This document shows positions 60,686 through 64,000 of a DNA stretch of 64,000 nucleotides, piece after piece. The notes below the pieces were generated by a model. That model was not told the origin of the DNA, searched no databases, and saw only the letters and a program-made list of their open reading frames with translations. Numbering within the stretch: position 1 is the stretch's first letter; each line of letters starts with the position of its first letter. Source of the DNA: Dehalococcoidia bacterium (GTDB taxonomy: Bacteria > Chloroflexota > Dehalococcoidia > SpSt-223); assembly GCA_025054935.1 (NCBI GenBank), contig JANWZD010000005.1:1-64000 (forward strand). Direction: 5' to 3'. A program made the translations under genes and the position numbers.

Positions 60686-61597
60686 ATGAACCTGTCGCGA
60701 CGCGAGGCGCTGGTTGCCGCCGGGCTGGCGGGGGCGGGGCTGACCCTCTCCGGCTGCCGGCTGCTGACCGCGCCGCCTCCTGCCTCTCCCGCGCCGACGG
60801 CTTCCTCCAGCACGCTCTCGCCGCTCGCCAAGGCGTTTGAAGAGCGCTACAACGTCCGTCTGATCACGCGCGCCCTCAACCACGACCGCCGCCTGATCAA
60901 CCCCGGTCCCGATGGCCGCGATCTCGTCATCGACTGGGACGACGAACGCATCCAAGTGCTCGACGAGACGTTTCGCCTTCTGCCCGAGACGTTCTACCGC
61001 GGGCGCATCGACCGCCGCAGCGGCGAGCCGCTTTATGTCCACCTTGGACTGGTGCGCCAGGTCGACCAAGCGCGCGGCTTCCCGATTGCCGCCGAGATGC
61101 GCCCCTATTTCAGCACCGACCCGGTGGTTCTGTTCTTGATCGGCTCCTTCCCGGTGAATGCTCGCGGCCGGGCCTACTCGCGGTCGGTAATCGTCCACGA
61201 GCTGACCCATAAAGTGAGCAACCTCGAGCGGCGCGACTCCTACGAAGCGCTGTTCCGTCCCACCGGGATGCGGACCCAAGCCGACCTTGAGCGGGTATAT
61301 GCTTCCATCATCACGCGGGATCGCTCCGGGCGGCTGACGTTCGAGAGCGCGAGCGCCTATGGCGCCTACAACATGGAAGAGCACGGCGCCGTCGCCAGCG
61401 AGCATTACTTCCTCGGGCGGGAGGTCTTCTTTTACGGCCTAGCGCCGAACGCCGTGCCCGAACTCGGGATGCTGGGCAACCTCGGCTATTACGGGTATGC
61501 TCGCTTCCTTGGCGAAGAGCAAACCGCGCTTTTCTACGAGGCGCTGAAGACGAACTTGTACGAGGGACGCGAGTATCGCTACCAGCGTCTCCTCTGA
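60686..61597 (+). CDS. Exported HExxH metallopeptidase-like lipoprotein
   Basis: A 303-residue protein. The N-terminus has a twin-arginine-like motif (LSRREAL, residues 3-9), a hydrophobic stretch and a lipobox (TLSGC, Cys near 24), so export and lipid anchoring are likely. In the middle, VIVHELTHKV (about residues 170-179) is a zincin HExxH; a later Glu in ASEHYFLGRE may be the third ligand. The protein otherwise has no close known family that I can name. Start ATG at 60686, without a good ribosome site. Role: possibly a surface zinc protease; needs proof of activity. Confidence 0.6.
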   Translation: MNLSRREALVAAGLAGAGLTLSGCRLLTAPPPASPAPTASSSTLSPLAKAFEERYNVRLITRALNHDRRLINPGPDGRDLVIDWDDERIQVLDETFRLLPETFYRGRIDRRSGEPLYVHLGLVRQVDQARGFPIAAEMRPYFSTDPVVLFLIGSFPVNARGRAYSRSVIVHELTHKVSNLERRDSYEALFRPTGMRTQADLERVYASIITRDRSGRLTFESASAYGAYNMEEHGAVASEHYFLGREVFFYGLAPNAVPELGMLGNLGYYGYARFLGEEQTALFYEALKTNLYEGREYRYQRLL

Positions 61598-61747
61598 TCG
61601 CAGTCGGCGCCCGTCCTCCCGCGGTCATCCCCGCGCCGCCGCGCAGAAAGGCTGCGCGAGGGACCGTGCTCTTCCCCCCTGAGCGGGCCCGTCTCGCCGC
61701 CCCTATCATTCGATACCCGCGGAACAGCCGCGAGAGGAGCACCAGTC

Positions 61748-63418
61748 ATGCCAACCCCATTCGCCGAGCTCGGCCTCAGCCCCCCCATCCTGCGCGCCAT
61801 CGCCGAACTCGGCTTCGAAGCGCCGACACCGATCCAAGCGCAGACGATCCCGCTGCTCCTTGCCGGCCGCGATGTCCTCGGCCAGGCGCAGACCGGCACA
61901 GGCAAAACCGCCGCCTTCGCCATCCCGATCCTCGAGCGGATCGACCCCGCCGTCCGCGCTGTCCAAGCGCTTATCCTCGTCCCGACGCGCGAGCTTGCCG
62001 TTCAGGTCGCCGAGCACATCCATCGGCTCGGACGCTATCGCGGCATCGACGTGCTGCCTATCTACGGCGGACGAAGCTATGCGCGCCAAATCAGCGGCCT
62101 TCGCCACGGCGCTCACGTCGTCGTCGGCACCCCTGGGCGTGTCCTCGACCACTTGCGTCGGGAGACGCTCGATCTCTCCGCCGCTACCGTTGTCGTGCTC
62201 GACGAAGCCGACGAGATGCTCAGCCTAGGGTTCATCGAGGACGTCGAATCCATCCTCGACCAGGTTCCCCCGCCGCGCCAGATCGCGCTCTTCTCGGCCA
62301 CCTTGCCCCCGCGCATCGTCGCGCTGGCCGAGCGCTCCTTGCGTGAGCCGGCGCACATCCGCATCGCGCCGGAGAAACTGACCCTGCCGCAAACGGACCA
62401 GTGGTATGTCGAGGTCGCTGCCGCGGCGAAGCTGGATGCGCTCACCCGCATTTTGGACGTTCAGACCCCAAGTTCCGCGATGATCTTCTGCCGCACCAAG
62501 CGCGAGGTCGACGATCTCGGCGAAAGCCTCGCCGGCCGCGGCTATGCGGCCGATGTGCTCCACGGCGACCTGAGCCAGCAGATGCGCGAACGGGTGCTTC
62601 GCCGCTTTCGCGAAGGCATGACAGAGCTCCTCGTCGCAACCGATGTTGCCGCGCGCGGGCTCGATATCGCCGGCGTCAGCCACGTCATCAACTACGATAT
62701 CCCCGAAGACCCGGAAGCCTATGTCCACCGCATCGGCCGCACCGGCCGCGCAGGGCATTATGGGGTTGCCATCACCTTCGTCACCCCGCGCGAGATCCGC
62801 CTGCTGCGGTTCATCGAGCGGGCGATCGGTCGGAAGATCGCGCCGATGCGTCTGCCGACGGCCGCGGACGTCATCGCCCGGCGGGTCGACGCCTTCGAAG
62901 AGACGCTGCGCCGCACCCTCAAAGAGGCGAATTACGAGCCCTATCTGCTCCTTGTCGAGCGCTTGAGCGAGGAGTTTTCGATCGCCGAGATCGCAGCTGC
63001 GGCGGCGAAACTGGCCGTTGAAGCAGAGCGTCCGCTGCCCGTGGACCTGCCGCCGCTCGAGGCAGCGGTCGAGAGCGAGCCGGGGATGGTCCGGCTGTTC
63101 CTCGACGTCGGCCGGCGCGCCGGCGTCCGGCCGGGGGATATCGTCGGCGCGATCGCCAACGAGGCGGATATCCCCGGCCGCGAGATCGGGGCAATCGATA
63201 TCTCCGACACCGTCACGGTCGTCGAGGTGCCGGAAGACCGCGTCGAGCGCATTCTGGAGGCGCTCCGTGCGACGACGATCAAGGGCCGTCCCCTCCGGCC
63301 GACAGTTGCGCGGCCGGAGCGCGTTCGCGAGCGCAGGGCTGCCTCTCCGCCGCCTGTCCGGTCTTCGGGGCATCGCGCGCCGCGTCATCGTCCGCCTCGT
63401 CCAAAAGCGAGGCGCTAG
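61748..63418 (+). CDS. DEAD-box RNA helicase with DbpA-type C-terminus
   Basis: A 556-residue helicase. Motifs: Q motif GFEAPTPIQAQTIP (about 23-36), I AQTGTGKT (46-53), Ia PTRELAVQV, II VLDEADEM (near 152-159), III SATLP, V TDVAARGLDIAG and VI HRIGRTGRAG. A DbpA/CsdA-like RNA-binding domain (MVRLFLDVGRRAGVRPGDIVGAI near 455-477) and an Arg/Pro-rich basic tail follow. It should unwind structured RNA in ribosome assembly, mRNA decay or cold response. GAGGAG lies 9 bases before the ATG. It sits alone; the next gene starts 115 bases downstream. Confidence 0.92.
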   Translation: MPTPFAELGLSPPILRAIAELGFEAPTPIQAQTIPLLLAGRDVLGQAQTGTGKTAAFAIPILERIDPAVRAVQALILVPTRELAVQVAEHIHRLGRYRGIDVLPIYGGRSYARQISGLRHGAHVVVGTPGRVLDHLRRETLDLSAATVVVLDEADEMLSLGFIEDVESILDQVPPPRQIALFSATLPPRIVALAERSLREPAHIRIAPEKLTLPQTDQWYVEVAAAAKLDALTRILDVQTPSSAMIFCRTKREVDDLGESLAGRGYAADVLHGDLSQQMRERVLRRFREGMTELLVATDVAARGLDIAGVSHVINYDIPEDPEAYVHRIGRTGRAGHYGVAITFVTPREIRLLRFIERAIGRKIAPMRLPTAADVIARRVDAFEETLRRTLKEANYEPYLLLVERLSEEFSIAEIAAAAAKLAVEAERPLPVDLPPLEAAVESEPGMVRLFLDVGRRAGVRPGDIVGAIANEADIPGREIGAIDISDTVTVVEVPEDRVERILEALRATTIKGRPLRPTVARPERVRERRAASPPPVRSSGHRAPRHRPPRPKARR

Positions 63419-63532
63419 GCCGCTCGTCTGCGGGGGCGCTTCTTCTCCCCTCTGCCGCTTCCCCTCTCTACAATACAGATAAAGACGAGAAAACGGGAGC
63501 GCGCTCTGCCGCCTTCGCCTACTGTCCGCGTG

Positions 63533-64000
63533 ATGACCTACAACGTTGGGAACGGATTGGCGCTCCCCCGTCGGCTCGCTGAAGTCGTACGCGCCAGTGA
63601 GGCCGACATCGTCGGCCTGCAGGAGCTGACTGCCGACCAGGAGGCGGGGCTGCGCGACGAGTTAGCGGAGGACTACCCCTATCAGCTCCTGCACGGCGCA
63701 GGGATCCCCGGCAAAGGGCTGCTCAGCCGCTACCCCATTCTTGAAGGAGGGCAGATCCACAGTCATCCCGGGCGGCCGGATCTGCGCGCCACCCTCGATG
63801 TTCGGGGCTACCCGCTGCACGTTGCGGTCGTTCATCCCGCGCCGCCGCGGCTGGTGGCGCGCGGGCTCCAGCCGAGCGCGCACACGCGTGTTCAGCTCGA
63901 GCGGCTGATCAGCCTGCTCGCTCACGACCTCCCGCTCGTGCTTCTCGGCGACTTCAACATGACCCGCTTCCAGGCCCAATATCGGCGCGTCGCCGCTGCC
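63533..64000 (+). CDS. Endonuclease/exonuclease/phosphatase-family protein (partial)
   Basis: The start of an EEP-fold phosphodiesterase (the DNase I/ sphingomyelinase/ ExoIII fold) that runs off the right edge. Visible motifs are MTYNVGNGLALPRRLAEVV, the catalytic Glu in VGLQELTADQ, GKGLLSRYPI and LLGDFNMTRFQ. ATG at 63533 or the adjacent GTG at 63530 could start it; the frame is also open a little upstream without a start codon. Only about 156 residues are seen. No signal peptide is visible. Specificity (DNA, lipid or inositol phosphate) cannot be set from this part. Confidence 0.75.
   Translation, partial: MTYNVGNGLALPRRLAEVVRASEADIVGLQELTADQEAGLRDELAEDYPYQLLHGAGIPGKGLLSRYPILEGGQIHSHPGRPDLRATLDVRGYPLHVAVVHPAPPRLVARGLQPSAHTRVQLERLISLLAHDLPLVLLGDFNMTRFQAQYRRVAAA

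Noticed and set aside
61637-61680. Second copy of the ohr hairpin before the helicase gene
   Set aside because: Only the GCGCGAGGGAC arm is present; the pairing arm is missing.

Overview
The window is GC-rich (roughly two thirds G+C) bacterial chromosome with densely packed genes, strong GGAGG-type ribosome binding sites, many ATGA/GTGA start-stop overlaps and frequent GTG starts. The gene set fits Chloroflexota best: an adenosylcobalamin-dependent ribonucleotide reductase, a CobN/ChlI-ChlD-type metal chelatase, archease-RtcB, several lipoprotein solute-binding proteins, a Uma2-type relic and a 7TM-PAS-GGDEF relic. This assignment is from recalled family distributions, not from a search.

Layout. 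1-505 holds dispersed palindromic-type repeats and no gene. 506-8299 (minus) is a compact seven-gene phage-like particle operon: portal, small scaffold-like protein, major capsid protein, head-tail connector, large tail/baseplate-like protein, OB-fold/C1q-like protein and a TIM-barrel plus lytic transglycosylase lysin. A divergent gene at 8442 encodes an internally repeated helical protein of unknown function. 9.5-17.4 kb holds ordinary metabolic genes (Ohr peroxidase, two FAD oxidoreductases, a creatininase-family protein, a fused ChlI-ChlD chelatase subunit, a peptide-type binding lipoprotein). At 17576, on the other strand, is an intact terminase large subunit. No integrase, repressor or small terminase was recognised, so the particle genes look like a dispersed, host-embedded set, perhaps a gene-transfer-agent-like or domesticated capsid system.

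19-25.4 kb: a short-chain dehydrogenase, a phosphoribosyltransferase, an archease-rtcB-nrdJ operon and a convergent ribosome hibernation factor. 26.0-32.3 kb: a promoter and cobalamin riboswitch lead a three-gene operon (BtuF-like lipoprotein, methyltransferase, CobN with an N-terminal 2Fe-2S ferredoxin domain). CobN plausibly works with the ChlI-ChlD protein encoded at 13.7 kb, and its product pathway would feed the B12-dependent reductase at 23.2 kb. 32.4-35.8 kb (minus): an antitoxin, a broken PIN toxin, a membrane glycosyltransferase-like protein, a methyltransferase and a frameshifted small gene. 36-45.8 kb: two more binding lipoproteins, a secreted protein, a VOC protein, an FGGY kinase, an MFS transporter and a methyltransferase with a well-formed promoter and palindrome.

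46-64 kb is accessory in character: a ParA-like ATPase, a solitary DNA methyltransferase, UvsE, an acyl-CoA dehydrogenase, a replication-initiator-like protein joining a winged helix to a DnaA N-terminal-type domain, a drug-efflux MFS, a beta-propeller glycosidase-like protein, a cupin, a Tat/lipoprotein HExxH protein, a DEAD-box helicase and the start of an endonuclease/exonuclease/phosphatase protein. Four clear gene relics (DUF4328-like, Uma2, periplasmic binding protein, diguanylate cyclase) lie between 49.4 and 60.5 kb; two of them carry short tandem duplications that break the frame. No tRNA, rRNA, CRISPR array or insertion sequence was recognised. All function calls come from reading motifs by eye; none was checked by database search.
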